Shown here: positions 25,576-34,112 of the stretch, piece after piece
How positions within the stretch are numbered: position 1 is the first letter of the stretch
Layout: every line of letters starts with the position of its first letter
NCBI GenBank assembly: GCA_963662605.1
Contig: OY759785.1
Coordinates: 1,116,001 to 1,180,000 of the forward strand
Origin: G963662605 sp963662605
Lineage (GTDB): Bacteria > Bacteroidota > Ignavibacteria > Ignavibacteriales > Ignavibacteriaceae
Direction: 5' to 3'
DNA length: 64,000 nt
Program-made: the position numbers and the translations under genes
Notes under the pieces: generated by a model
Seen by the model: the letters and a program-made list of their open reading frames with translations, nothing else
Databases searched by the model: none
Told to the model about the DNA's origin: nothing

Positions 25576-26214
25576 ATGTTTACCGGAATAATAGAAGAAA
25601 TTGGCGCTATAAAAAGTAAATCTCCTTTGGGAGATGGATACAGATTTACCGTATCCGCAAAAAAAATTCTGTCCGATGTACAAGTCGGCGATAGTATCAG
25701 CATCAATGGCGTTTGCCAAACAGTGGTACAGTTTGATACCGATTCGTTTACGGTTGAAGCGGTTGAAGAAACAATAAAAAAGACGACATTCGGTTATTTA
25801 AAACCCGGCGATAATGTAAATCTGGAGCGGGCTTTACTTGCTACAGCGCGTCTGGGCGGCCACTTTGTGCTGGGGCACGTTGACTGTTTCGGCAAGATTG
25901 AACGGATTAACCGCCTGACGGCAGGCAATGAAGTTACCGTCTCATTTCCTGAGGAGTTTACTCCGCTGATTATCCCGATTGGTTCAGTGGCAATAGACGG
26001 TATTAGTCTAACCGTGGCAGAACTTTCCGGAAATCAGTTCAAAGTCGCTATTATACCCCATACATGGGAAAAAACTATTTTAGCCGGTAAATCTACCGGC
26101 GATTTCGTCAATCTTGAATTTGATATTCTCGGCAAGTACATCGTTCATTTAAATCAAACAGAACAGAAAAGCAGTAAGATTACAGAAGAATGGTTAAGAA
26201 ACCTCGGTTATTAG
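25576..26214 (+). CDS. ribE: Riboflavin synthase alpha subunit
   Basis: The protein of 212 residues joins two lumazine molecules into riboflavin. It begins MFTGIIEEIGAIKS, the family signature, and has two homologous lumazine-binding barrels (the second near LGHVDCFGKIERI). The ATG at 25576 fits this start exactly. It lies behind ribD, while ribBA and ribH are not seen in the window. Its last 25 bases overlap the start of tilS, a strong sign of one transcript. Confidence 0.96.
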   Translation: MFTGIIEEIGAIKSKSPLGDGYRFTVSAKKILSDVQVGDSISINGVCQTVVQFDTDSFTVEAVEETIKKTTFGYLKPGDNVNLERALLATARLGGHFVLGHVDCFGKIERINRLTAGNEVTVSFPEEFTPLIIPIGSVAIDGISLTVAELSGNQFKVAIIPHTWEKTILAGKSTGDFVNLEFDILGKYIVHLNQTEQKSSKITEEWLRNLGY

Positions 26215-27608
26215 TTGATAAGGTCGAACATAAAGTACTGTCAACGATAAAGCAGTATGAAATGCTTGTGCCGGGGGATGCAGTTCTTGTCGCGCTCAGT
26301 GGCGGCCCCGATTCTGTTTTTCTCCTCAGATTCCTTCATAAGTTTTCGACTAAGCTGAACATAACTTTACGGGCGGTTCATGTAAACCATTTGCTGCGCG
26401 GTGAAGATGCGGAACACGACGAGGCTTTTTGCCGTGACCTCTGTTACTCACTCGATATTCCACTGTATGTTATCAGGCACGACGTTCAGGCGACAGCCAA
26501 AAGAAAACATATATCGGTAGAAGAGGCAGGGCATGATGTCCGGTATATTCACTTCAACCGGATAATGACGGAAGAGCATCTCACCAAAACAGTAACCGCA
26601 CATCACCTGAACGATAATTCTGAAACAATGCTTCTTAATATTATTAAAGGAACCGGTTTACAGGGGCTTACCGGTATCGCTCCTGTGTTAAACGGAAACA
26701 TAGTTCGGCCGTTGATTGAGATTGAAAAATCTGACATTGTCGCATATCTCGAAAAGAATAAATTTCCGTATTGCACGGATGCCACGAATAAAATATCCGT
26801 CTATCAAAGGAATTTTTTGCGGACAGAAATACTTCCCGCTATCAGGGAGAATCTGAATCCCTCGGTAGATACGGCATTGGCGCGCCTCAGCAGCCTTTCA
26901 AGGGACATCGCCTGCTGTATGGGGAAAACCGTCAGTAAGATTTACAAACAGGTTTGCAAGAAAAACCCGGAAGGTGTATTGGTTAATATTGAAAAGCTCC
27001 TCGGACTCGAGATCTTTTTACAAAAAGAACTTATCCGATTTATGCTCTTGAAGGATTTCTCCACTTCTTCATCATTCACGGATGTTGGGAAAATTCTTGC
27101 TCTCGCTGAAAATCAGACCGGGCGTACATTGAAACTAAAAGACGGCGTAAGCGTCCTAAAAGATAGAGGTATACTCCATGTATTTACTAAAAATGAATCG
27201 AAGCTTGCCGGTTTGCATCAAATAACAACAGGGAACAAGTTACGGCTTGGGAATGTTGAAATATTAGTTGAAGAGATTGAAAAAAAGAAAATAAAATTCG
27301 ATAATACCCGTCTTATTGAATATATAGATGCCGGAAAAGTTAAAAAAGGCCTATCGGTCAGAGTGTGGAAACCGGGTGACAAATTCATCCCACTGGGGAT
27401 GAAAGGATATAAAAAGTTATCTGATTTCATGACTGACAGAAAAGTGCCGGCAAAAAACCGGAAAAATGTTCTGGTGGTATGTGACGGAAAAGAAATAGTC
27501 TGGATAGTTGGTTACCAAATAAGTGAAAAATATAAGCTGACAGCAGACACAAATAATTATTGGAAAGTACAGGTTACATCACATGGACACAGTAAAAGTC
27601 GGAGATGA
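26190..27608 (+). CDS. tilS: tRNA(Ile)-lysidine synthase
   Basis: The protein of 472 residues modifies C34 of the minor tRNA-Ile to lysidine so that it reads AUA, an essential step. The PP-loop LVALSGGPDSVFLL lies at about residues 32-45, and VTAHHLNDNSETMLLNI and RNFLRTEILPAI follow as in the family. The C-terminal part (VWKPGDKFIPLGMKGYKKLSDFMTDRKVPAKNRK) is the typical substrate-binding domain. It overlaps ribE upstream and hpt downstream (26 bases), continuing the conserved tilS-hpt-ftsH order found in many bacteria. Confidence 0.96.
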   Translation: MVKKPRLLVDKVEHKVLSTIKQYEMLVPGDAVLVALSGGPDSVFLLRFLHKFSTKLNITLRAVHVNHLLRGEDAEHDEAFCRDLCYSLDIPLYVIRHDVQATAKRKHISVEEAGHDVRYIHFNRIMTEEHLTKTVTAHHLNDNSETMLLNIIKGTGLQGLTGIAPVLNGNIVRPLIEIEKSDIVAYLEKNKFPYCTDATNKISVYQRNFLRTEILPAIRENLNPSVDTALARLSSLSRDIACCMGKTVSKIYKQVCKKNPEGVLVNIEKLLGLEIFLQKELIRFMLLKDFSTSSSFTDVGKILALAENQTGRTLKLKDGVSVLKDRGILHVFTKNESKLAGLHQITTGNKLRLGNVEILVEEIEKKKIKFDNTRLIEYIDAGKVKKGLSVRVWKPGDKFIPLGMKGYKKLSDFMTDRKVPAKNRKNVLVVCDGKEIVWIVGYQISEKYKLTADTNNYWKVQVTSHGHSKSRR

Positions 27609-28140
27609 GATATTCGATGTCTTCATTCCGGAGGAACAGTTACAAAAACGCATCGCTGAATTGGGTGCGGAATTAACGGAAAAGTATAAAGATACTGTCC
27701 CGATTTTTATCGGGATATTGAACGGTTCGTTTTTATTCATGGCAGACTTGGTAAAATCATATAAGGGAGACTGTGAAATTGATTTTTTCAAACTCTCAAG
27801 TTACGGTGATGCTAAAATATCGTCGGGTAATGTCAAACTGCTGAAAGAATTGAACTGTAAGGTTGACGGACGGCATCTGATTATCGTTGAAGATATCGTA
27901 GATTCCGGCCTGTCAATACGGTACATGGAAAAAATAATGGAGGAGCATAATCCTGCTTCGGTCTCGGTTGTATCACTTCTGGTGAAGCCGAAAAGTCTGA
28001 AATATGACGTTAAAATTGATTATATTGGCTTTGATATTCCAAGCAGCTTCGTTATAGGATATGGCTTGGATTATGCCCAAAAGTACAGAAATCTTCGCTC
28101 AATCTACATATTGCGTGAGGGATCAGAGCAGACCTCGTAA
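27583..28140 (+). CDS. hpt: Hypoxanthine phosphoribosyltransferase
   Basis: The protein of 185 residues salvages hypoxanthine (and usually guanine) with PRPP. The PRPP-binding loop is HLIIVEDIVDSGLSIRYM and the active-site loop includes FFKLSSYGDAKISSG. Length is normal. It starts inside the end of tilS and lies 23 bases before ftsH. The tilS-hpt-ftsH order is widely conserved, which supports the call independently of the motifs. Confidence 0.96.
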   Translation: MDTVKVGDEIFDVFIPEEQLQKRIAELGAELTEKYKDTVPIFIGILNGSFLFMADLVKSYKGDCEIDFFKLSSYGDAKISSGNVKLLKELNCKVDGRHLIIVEDIVDSGLSIRYMEKIMEEHNPASVSVVSLLVKPKSLKYDVKIDYIGFDIPSSFVIGYGLDYAQKYRNLRSIYILREGSEQTS

Positions 28141-28163
28141 AGTTTAAATAAGAATAGTGTTGT

Positions 28164-30197
28164 ATGGAAGAAAATAACGATAAAAATAAAAAGAATAACG
28201 AAAACGGTAACGGTGGAAAGAACCCGAACCGTCAGGATGATAACTTTGACTGGTCAAAAATAATCAAAATGGTTTTCGGCTGGGGCGCGGTAATCGTGGC
28301 GGCCGTCATCATGATGCAGTTATTTAAGGGCAATTCCGCTAATTATATTGAAGTAAATTATACTCAGTATGAGCAGCTTGTTGAGGGCGACAAAGTTAAA
28401 AAAGTAACAGTCACCAAGTCTGATGTTAACGATTATTTTTTAAAGGGTGATCTGAAAGCCGAAGAAATGCTCAACGGTAAAAAAGCGCAGCAGATTTCGG
28501 TAATGATACCTGAGCCGCTTTTGAAAGATCAGGAAGCGCTGTGGAAACAAAAGGGTATCCAATACACATTTGACAAACAGTCAAGTGAGTGGATGAACAT
28601 ACTCATTAATATTGTCCCATGGATACTGATATTCGGCGTATGGTTTTTATTCATGAGAAGAATGCAGGGCGGCGGCGGAGGCGGCACGAAAGGCATATTC
28701 TCGTTCGGTAAAAGCAAAGCAAAACTTATCAATCAATCGTTTAATAAAGTTACATTCCGTGATGTTGCCGGTGCCGATGAAGCAAAGGTTGAACTTCACG
28801 AAATCATAGAATTTTTAAAAGAACCGACCAAGTTCCAGAGACTCGGCGGAAAGATTCCGCGCGGCGTTCTCTTGTTAGGCCCTCCGGGAACCGGTAAAAC
28901 ATTGTTGGCCCGTGCAGTTGCAGGTGAAGCAGGTGTGCCGTTCTTTTCAATAAGCGGTGCCGATTTCGTTGAAATGTTTGTCGGTGTCGGTGCAAGCCGT
29001 GTCCGTGATTTGTTTGAACAGGGAAAGAAAAACGCTCCGTGTATTATTTTCATTGATGAAATTGATGCAGTTGGCCGTCATCGCGGTGCCGGACTCGGCG
29101 GTGGACATGATGAACGCGAACAGACATTAAACCAGCTTCTCGTTGAGATGGATGGATTTGAACAGAACAGTGGCGTTATCATTATTGCTGCAACCAACCG
29201 TCCGGATGTTCTTGATCCTGCGTTATTGCGCCCCGGCCGTTTTGATCGTCAGGTAGTTGTTGACCGTCCTGATGTTAAAGGCCGTGAAGGTATTCTCCGT
29301 GTCCACACACGCCGCATTCCTTTGGATGTTGACGTTAATCTCGAGGTTCTTGCAAAAGGTACTCCGGGACTCGCGGGTGCCGAATTAGCAAATTTGGTTA
29401 ATGAAGCTGCATTACTTGCTGCACGCAAGAACAAAATGCGCGTTGGTATGGACGACTTTGAAGAAGCAAAAGACAAAGTCATGATGGGTATGGAGCGCAA
29501 GAGTATGATTATCTCTGAGGAAGAGAAAAAGACAACTGCATACCATGAAATCGGACACGTACTTGTTGCCCGAATGATTCCGGGTACAGACCCCGTGCAT
29601 AAGGTGACTATCATTCCGCGCGGCCGAGCACTTGGTGTTACAAGCTATCTTCCGGTTGATGAAAAACATACGTATTCGAAAGAGTATCTGCAGGGCATGA
29701 TAACCTACATGTTGGGCGGCCGTGCAGCAGAAAAACTGGTATTCGGTCATTATACTACCGGTGCAGGCAACGATATTGAACGAGCTACCGGTATTGCTCG
29801 TAAGATGGTCTGCGAATGGGGTATGAGCGATAAACTCGGCCCGTTGAGTTATGGAGCTAAAGAGGAAGAAATATTCCTCGGCAGGGAAATACAAAAACAT
29901 CGCGATTACTCTGAAAAAACCGCCATTGAAATTGACGATGAAATCCGTGATATTGTTACTGATTGTATGTCGCGTGCTAATAAAATTTTGGCCGACAATA
30001 TTGAACTTCTGCACAATCTTTCAAAAGAGCTCCTTGAAAGAGAAATTCTTGATGCGGAAGAAATTAATCTCGTTGTTGCTGGCGATGTATTGCCCCCGAT
30101 GCAAAAAAATCAAAATGGGAAAGATGAAATTCCCGACCATGTTAAAAAACTTATGGAACAGCGCCAGCAACCATCTGAGGATGCTCCACAGTCATGA
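28164..30197 (+). CDS. ftsH: Membrane ATP-dependent zinc protease FtsH
   Basis: The protein of 677 residues is anchored by two N-terminal membrane segments (about 35-52 and 148-166, WSKIIKMVFGWGAVIVAAVI and ILINIVPWILIFGVWFLFM) with a periplasmic part between them. The AAA module shows Walker A GPPGTGKTLLARA, Walker B CIIFIDEIDAVG and the second region of homology (ATNRPDVLDPALLRPGRFDRQ). The protease site is TAYHEIGHVLVAR; the middle residues differ from the common HEAGH but both zinc His and the Glu are kept. It degrades membrane and short-lived proteins. A glycine string (GGGGGGTKG) follows the second membrane segment. The stop overlaps the next start by 4 bases. Confidence 0.98.
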   Translation: MEENNDKNKKNNENGNGGKNPNRQDDNFDWSKIIKMVFGWGAVIVAAVIMMQLFKGNSANYIEVNYTQYEQLVEGDKVKKVTVTKSDVNDYFLKGDLKAEEMLNGKKAQQISVMIPEPLLKDQEALWKQKGIQYTFDKQSSEWMNILINIVPWILIFGVWFLFMRRMQGGGGGGTKGIFSFGKSKAKLINQSFNKVTFRDVAGADEAKVELHEIIEFLKEPTKFQRLGGKIPRGVLLLGPPGTGKTLLARAVAGEAGVPFFSISGADFVEMFVGVGASRVRDLFEQGKKNAPCIIFIDEIDAVGRHRGAGLGGGHDEREQTLNQLLVEMDGFEQNSGVIIIAATNRPDVLDPALLRPGRFDRQVVVDRPDVKGREGILRVHTRRIPLDVDVNLEVLAKGTPGLAGAELANLVNEAALLAARKNKMRVGMDDFEEAKDKVMMGMERKSMIISEEEKKTTAYHEIGHVLVARMIPGTDPVHKVTIIPRGRALGVTSYLPVDEKHTYSKEYLQGMITYMLGGRAAEKLVFGHYTTGAGNDIERATGIARKMVCEWGMSDKLGPLSYGAKEEEIFLGREIQKHRDYSEKTAIEIDDEIRDIVTDCMSRANKILADNIELLHNLSKELLEREILDAEEINLVVAGDVLPPMQKNQNGKDEIPDHVKKLMEQRQQPSEDAPQS

Positions 30198-30865
30198 GTT
30201 TTGTTGATCATGGCTCAATAAACTACAGAGATGAGGTCACTCGAAAGATGGTGCATCTCTGTAGCTTATCCATTCCGGTTATAGGCTACTTCATTACAAA
30301 GCAATCCGCCGTCGCCATTCTCGGCACGTTAAGCATTATCGCTCTTATTCTTGATGTGGGCAGATATTTTATTCCCTCATGGGCAAGAGTTATTAATCTT
30401 ATCTTCGGACCGATCATGCGCAAGCATGAAATGGATGCAAAAAAGAAAAATCTCAACGGTGCGACTTATGTTCTGCTATCGGCACTTCTTTGTGTTTGGC
30501 TATTTCCCAAAGTAATCTTTTTAACTGCATTCACGGTATTAATTATCAGCGACACCACCGCAGCGCTTATTGGTCGGAAATTCGGCAGGCATAAATTTTT
30601 ATTTAAAAGCCTTGAGGGGTCGTCGGCATTTTTCATCAGTGCGGTTATCGTTGTCTTCTTAACCCCTAAAGCGGGCAATCACGTTGTCCTCGAGTATGTT
30701 ATCGGCATTATCGCGGCATTTGTCGGAACGATTATAGAAAACATATCATTCGGATGGGCGGATGATAACCTCTCCATTCCAATATCCATTGGCATTACCA
30801 TGTGGGGATTGTATCATTTATTCCTTCCTAATTTACCTCTCGTTCTGACAAACACAGTTCGTTAA
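30194..30865 (+). CDS. Dolichol/phytol kinase-like polyprenol kinase (integral membrane)
   Basis: The protein of 223 residues with about six membrane segments resembles the diacylglycerol/polyprenol (dolichol, phytol) kinase and phosphatidate cytidylyltransferase-like group. Marks are the first-helix motif RDEVTRKMVHLCSL, NLNGATYVLLSALL, LIISDTTAALIGRKFGRHKFLFKSLEGSSAFF and the late NLSIPISIGI. In relatives the conserved D in SDTxAA and the KSLEG segment lie near the CTP-binding site. The 4-base overlap with ftsH indicates co-expression, but a physiological link to FtsH is not obvious. Lipid or isoprenoid phosphorylation is the best guess. Confidence 0.75.
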   Translation: MSFVDHGSINYRDEVTRKMVHLCSLSIPVIGYFITKQSAVAILGTLSIIALILDVGRYFIPSWARVINLIFGPIMRKHEMDAKKKNLNGATYVLLSALLCVWLFPKVIFLTAFTVLIISDTTAALIGRKFGRHKFLFKSLEGSSAFFISAVIVVFLTPKAGNHVVLEYVIGIIAAFVGTIIENISFGWADDNLSIPISIGITMWGLYHLFLPNLPLVLTNTVR

Positions 30866-30888
30866 TTTTGTCGTGATGCTTCCATTTC

Positions 30889-30971
30889 CTACAAAAATAT
30901 AATGCCTACGGCATATAACCCCACATCAAATTAATCTCAATTCTACAAAAATATAATGCCGATGGCATATA
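30889..30971. repeat. Two direct copies of a REP-like palindrome
   Basis: Copy one (30889-30918) is CTACAAAAATATAATGCC-TAC-GGCATATAA; copy two (30943-30972) is CTACAAAAATATAATGCC-GAT-GGCATATAA. Each has a shared CTACAAAAAT lead and an ATGCC/GGCAT stem. They lie between the kinase-like gene and an IS200-like transposase. Confidence 0.8.
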
Positions 30972-31021
30972 ATTGCATTATCAAATATTTAATAAATGCT
31001 ATGAAAAATTTTTGATTTATT

Positions 31022-31098
31022 ATCCCGTCAGGGATTGTATTTTTGTAGGGATTGTATTTTTGTAGGGATTGTATTTTTGTAGGGATTATATTTTTGTA
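31022..31098. repeat. Inverted REP copy expanded into four 17-bp tandem repeats
   Basis: After TCCCGTCAGGGA (31023-31034), the unit GGGATTGTATTTTTGTA repeats at 31031, 31048, 31065 and 31082 (the last with one change, ATTATA). The unit is the reverse complement of the TACAAAAATACAATCCC half of the REP-like repeats to its left, so this is the same family, inverted and tandemly amplified. It ends 68 bases before the transposase start. Confidence 0.85.
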
Positions 31099-31165
31099 GA
31101 ATAAATGGCATAATATTGGTTATTTTCCGTGGGAAATATATTATTATAAATTACATGGGGATTAA

Positions 31166-31630
31166 ATGGCAAACACATATTCACAAATATATTTACAAAT
31201 TGTTTTTGCGGTTCAAAACAGGGCATCTCTCATAGCCGGCACGTGGGAAGGAGAATTATACAAATATATATGTGGGATTGTTGAAAAAAATCAACATAAA
31301 ATGCTTGCCATTAATGGAACCGCCAATCACCTCCATATTTTCACAGGGTACAATCCTGCCCAATCACTGCCGGATCTACTGAAAGATGTAAAACGCTCTT
31401 CTTCATTATGGATCAACTCTAAGAAATATGCTGATGGTAAATTCAACTGGCAAGTTGGGTATGGTGCGTTTTCTTATTCACGTTCTCATATAGACAAAGT
31501 TGTTAAATATATTGCTAATCAGAAGGTGCATCATAATACAATTGCATTTAGAGATGAATACGTGAAATTCTTAGAAAGCTTTAACATCGCATATGATGCA
31601 AAATACATTCTTGAAGATGTTCATGAATAA
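31166..31630 (+). CDS. IS200-like (Y1/REP-associated) transposase
   Basis: The protein of 154 residues is a Y1_Tnp single-strand transposase. The HUH metal motif is NHLHIF (H55 and H57) and the catalytic tyrosine is likely Y115 in KVVKYIANQ. The ATG follows GGGG at a normal distance. It is flanked on its left by REP-like palindromes, some in inverted tandem copies, the arrangement of REP-associated tyrosine transposases; no IS605-type second gene (tnpB) is present. It appears intact. It could have spread the repeats seen in this genome segment. Confidence 0.9.
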   Translation: MANTYSQIYLQIVFAVQNRASLIAGTWEGELYKYICGIVEKNQHKMLAINGTANHLHIFTGYNPAQSLPDLLKDVKRSSSLWINSKKYADGKFNWQVGYGAFSYSRSHIDKVVKYIANQKVHHNTIAFRDEYVKFLESFNIAYDAKYILEDVHE

Positions 31631-31727
31631 AACCAACATCTTGTTCATCACCCTAACGATGTTATCTTTTGTGTGGAGAATAATGCATATGTATTCGGGA
31701 AAAACGAGTCTACGTTGTCAAAGACTA

Positions 31728-32600
31728 TCATTTTTTTGCGCACACATCAACAACCAACTTCCATACGCCGTAAGCATCAATTTCCCATATGTGCAGGTAG
31801 TAATATGCATCCATATTAATCCCGCATGAACCGTAGGTATATGCCAGATCATTTGAGGGAGCGATTTCCAGTCCGGCAATTCTGTAAGATCCGGACTTTA
31901 TAACATGATATAATTCCTGCGCATTCGATTTTCCTTTGAGGGGGAGACCTTTATCTCTGAATAGAACAATGTTTCCGGATAGTATCGAGTCGACCCCGGC
32001 GGGTTCATTAACGCCGCTAAGTTTTGCAAATACCGCCTCAAATTTCATGAGTGTTTCTTTTGACTTGAGCGACTCCATCGGCTTGCGCTGAGCATATTGC
32101 GATGAATCTGAAAGGCCACTAAAAAACACCTTGGCGGGAATAGTATCCTTCTCATTTGTTTCTACACCGCAATCGAAAGCAACCTTCCACAATCCGAGAG
32201 TATCTTTTAGCCAGACGGAAATATATCTGCCCTTTGCAAAAACGCTGTCGGAGGCGACTTTCTGCATAGTCCATGGACCATACAGAAAACCGAAATCCCC
32301 GGATTTTGAAATGTCGCCTGATTCCGGCGCCCATGTGAGAGTTGATTTCAGCGGATAGGTGCTCCTCTTTCTGGCGATTAATTTCGGGAAAGCTTTTTCT
32401 AAGTTTGAATCGAATGATGACGATGAAGGGGAGAAGAAGGTAAGAAAACCTTCGGTTATTCCGAGATATGAAGTCGCCGCCGAGAATGCTCTTTCCGAAG
32501 CAACCATCGCTGCCTGATTCTGACAGGCAAATTTATCTTGAGCATAAAAAACATTCGTTAGCACAATCGTAAACACCAAAGCAAATAATATTCTATTCAT
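31728..32600 (-). CDS. Secreted protein with two NTF2-like (DUF4440-type) domains
   Basis: The protein of 290 residues has a signal peptide (about 1-20, ALVFTIVLTNVFYAQ). Two repeated halves each look like an NTF2-like domain: the first has ERAFSAATSYLGITEGFLTFF and YGPWTMQ ... GRYISVWLKDTLGLWKVAFDCG; the second has the parallel segments TLMKFEAVFAKLSG, AYTYGSCGINMD and WEIDAYGVWKLVVDVC. DUF4440-like proteins often carry small ligands or act as accessory enzymes; no catalytic residues are evident. A GTG one codon upstream is an alternative start. It lies alone between the transposase and the pgk side. Confidence 0.7.
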   Translation of the reverse strand: MNRILFALVFTIVLTNVFYAQDKFACQNQAAMVASERAFSAATSYLGITEGFLTFFSPSSSSFDSNLEKAFPKLIARKRSTYPLKSTLTWAPESGDISKSGDFGFLYGPWTMQKVASDSVFAKGRYISVWLKDTLGLWKVAFDCGVETNEKDTIPAKVFFSGLSDSSQYAQRKPMESLKSKETLMKFEAVFAKLSGVNEPAGVDSILSGNIVLFRDKGLPLKGKSNAQELYHVIKSGSYRIAGLEIAPSNDLAYTYGSCGINMDAYYYLHIWEIDAYGVWKLVVDVCAKK

Positions 32601-32692
32601 CACAAAGCCTGATTATTGATGCGGTAATATAATTGAAAATGCAATTCCATGTCAAGAAATTGTGTGCTTGTATATGAATCCGGATCAAAAGG

Positions 32693-32735
32693 CACTTCGA
32701 GTGTTCCGATTTATCGGAACGTATCGAGAAGTGTC
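32693..32735. repeat. Nested palindrome near pgk
   Basis: CACTTCGA-GTG-TTCCGA-TTTA-TCGGAA-CGTA-TCGAGAAGTG forms an imperfect double stem. CCCGC-GTA-GCGGG follows at 32761-32773. Both sit in the gene-free 240 bases downstream of pgk. Confidence 0.55.
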
Positions 32736-32791
32736 AAGAGTAAATACGTTTAGGTTGCAACCCGCGTAGCGGGCGATCATGAAAAGTATTT

Positions 32792-32821
32792 CCTAACCCA
32801 TGACCTAGGTCATGGGTTAGG
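32792..32821. repeat. Perfect 30-bp palindrome downstream of pgk
   Basis: CCTAACCCATGACCT is followed directly by its exact reverse complement. A related palindrome (AACCCACGGTT-TG-AACCGTGGGTT) lies at 37692-37715 beyond tkt, with the same TTCCTAACCCA lead. No T-run follows on the pgk side, so I do not call it a terminator. Confidence 0.85.
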
Positions 32822-32840
32822 AATAAGAAAAGGGGAGAAA

Positions 32841-34037
32841 TTATAAGTTATTCAATGCTTCAACGCCCGGAAGGAGCTTTCCTTCGAGGAATTCAAGCGA
32901 AGCGCCGCCGCCTGTTGAAACGTGCGATACTTTTGTTTCCATTCCGGCTTTTGCGATTGCAGCAGCTGAATCGCCGCCGCCGATAACCGTAACAGCGCCG
33001 GACGCAGTGGCATCAACCAAAGCCTGAGCAACACTGTTTGTACCGGCTGCAAAATTGTCGAATTCGAAAACGCCCATAGGACCGTTCCAAACGATCGTCT
33101 TGGAAGCGAGAACAGCATCTCTGAATAGTTTTCTGGTTTCCGGACCAATATCAAGACCCATCTTATCAGCAGGCATGCCTGTAACGGGCACAACTTCAGA
33201 GGGTGAATCGTTTTTGAATTCCGGAGCGACAACTACGTCAACCGGGAGTAGCAATTTAACATTTGAGTTTTTGAATTTTTCGAGCAATTCTTTTGCGAGA
33301 TCAATCTTTTCGGCTTCGAGTAATGAAGTACCGATTTCCAGTCCTTGAGCCTTGTAGAATGTATAAGCCATTCCACCGCCGATGATGAGTGTGTCAACTT
33401 TTCCGAGGAGGTTGTTGATCACGTCAATCTTGCCCGAAATTTTAGCACCGCCGAGAATCGCACAATACGGACGAACAGGATTTGAGATTGCTCCACCGAG
33501 ATAATCTAATTCTTTTTTCATGAGGTAACCTGCCACACAGGTAGAGATGAATTTAGTAACGCCTTCTGTTGAAGCATGTGCACGGTGAGCACTACCGAAT
33601 GCATCGTTGACATACACGTCACCGAGTTCGGCAAGTTGTTTCGCAAATTCAGGAACGTTCTTTTCTTCTTCTGCGTGGTAGCGGAGATTCTCTAATAAGA
33701 GTACGTCACCCGGTTTCATTGCCGCAACAAGTTTCTTCACATCTTCGCCGATACAGTCGGGAGCCATGATAACCGGCTTACCCAGCAATTCGCTCAAACA
33801 TTTAGCAGCAGGAGCCAGAGAATACTTTGGATTCGGTTCGCCTTTCGGTCTTCCGAGATGGCTCATAAGAATAGTCTTGCCGCCGTCGGCAATAATTTTT
33901 TTAATTGTCGGCAGTGATTCCACAATGCGTTTATTATCGGTAACATTTTTGTTTTCATCAAGAGGAACGTTGAAATCAACACGGACTAATACGCGTTTGT
34001 CTTTTAATTCGATCTGGTCAATGGTCTTTTTATTCAT
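32841..34037 (-). CDS. pgk: Phosphoglycerate kinase
   Basis: The protein of 398 residues transfers the phosphate of 1,3-bisphosphoglycerate to ADP in glycolysis. The opening KRVLVRVDFNVPLDENKNVTD is the family signature; LMSHLGRPKGEPN, GDVLLLENLRYHAEEEKN and VNDAFGSAHRAHAST follow in order, and GGGDSAAAIAKAG near the end lies in the nucleotide site. Length is normal. It follows gap on the same strand, with a terminator-like hairpin between the two, so gap and pgk may be partly uncoupled. Confidence 0.98.
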   Translation of the reverse strand: MNKKTIDQIELKDKRVLVRVDFNVPLDENKNVTDNKRIVESLPTIKKIIADGGKTILMSHLGRPKGEPNPKYSLAPAAKCLSELLGKPVIMAPDCIGEDVKKLVAAMKPGDVLLLENLRYHAEEEKNVPEFAKQLAELGDVYVNDAFGSAHRAHASTEGVTKFISTCVAGYLMKKELDYLGGAISNPVRPYCAILGGAKISGKIDVINNLLGKVDTLIIGGGMAYTFYKAQGLEIGTSLLEAEKIDLAKELLEKFKNSNVKLLLPVDVVVAPEFKNDSPSEVVPVTGMPADKMGLDIGPETRKLFRDAVLASKTIVWNGPMGVFEFDNFAAGTNSVAQALVDATASGAVTVIGGGDSAAAIAKAGMETKVSHVSTGGGASLEFLEGKLLPGVEALNNL

Positions 34038-34075
34038 AGTACACCCGTTGGTTTATTAATGTCTGAAACAAAAAA

Positions 34076-34101
34076 AAGACGCAACCCGTAGGTTGCGTCT
34101 T
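34076..34101 (-). terminator. Terminator between gap and pgk
   Basis: AAGACGCAACC-CGTA-GGTTGCGTCTT is a perfect 11-bp stem with a GC-rich top, 12 bases after the gap stop. On the minus strand it is followed by TTTTTTT. It should stop or attenuate gap transcription ahead of pgk. Confidence 0.8.
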
Positions 34102-34112
34102 GTGTGAGAAAT

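Noticed and set aside
31031..31098. Tandem 17-bp repeats as a CRISPR array
   Set aside because: Units are directly adjacent with no spacers, are AT-rich and match a REP half; no cas genes are nearby.
32792..32821. 30-bp palindrome as the pgk terminator
   Set aside because: No T-run follows on the pgk strand and a related palindrome sits upstream of a gene rather than after one.
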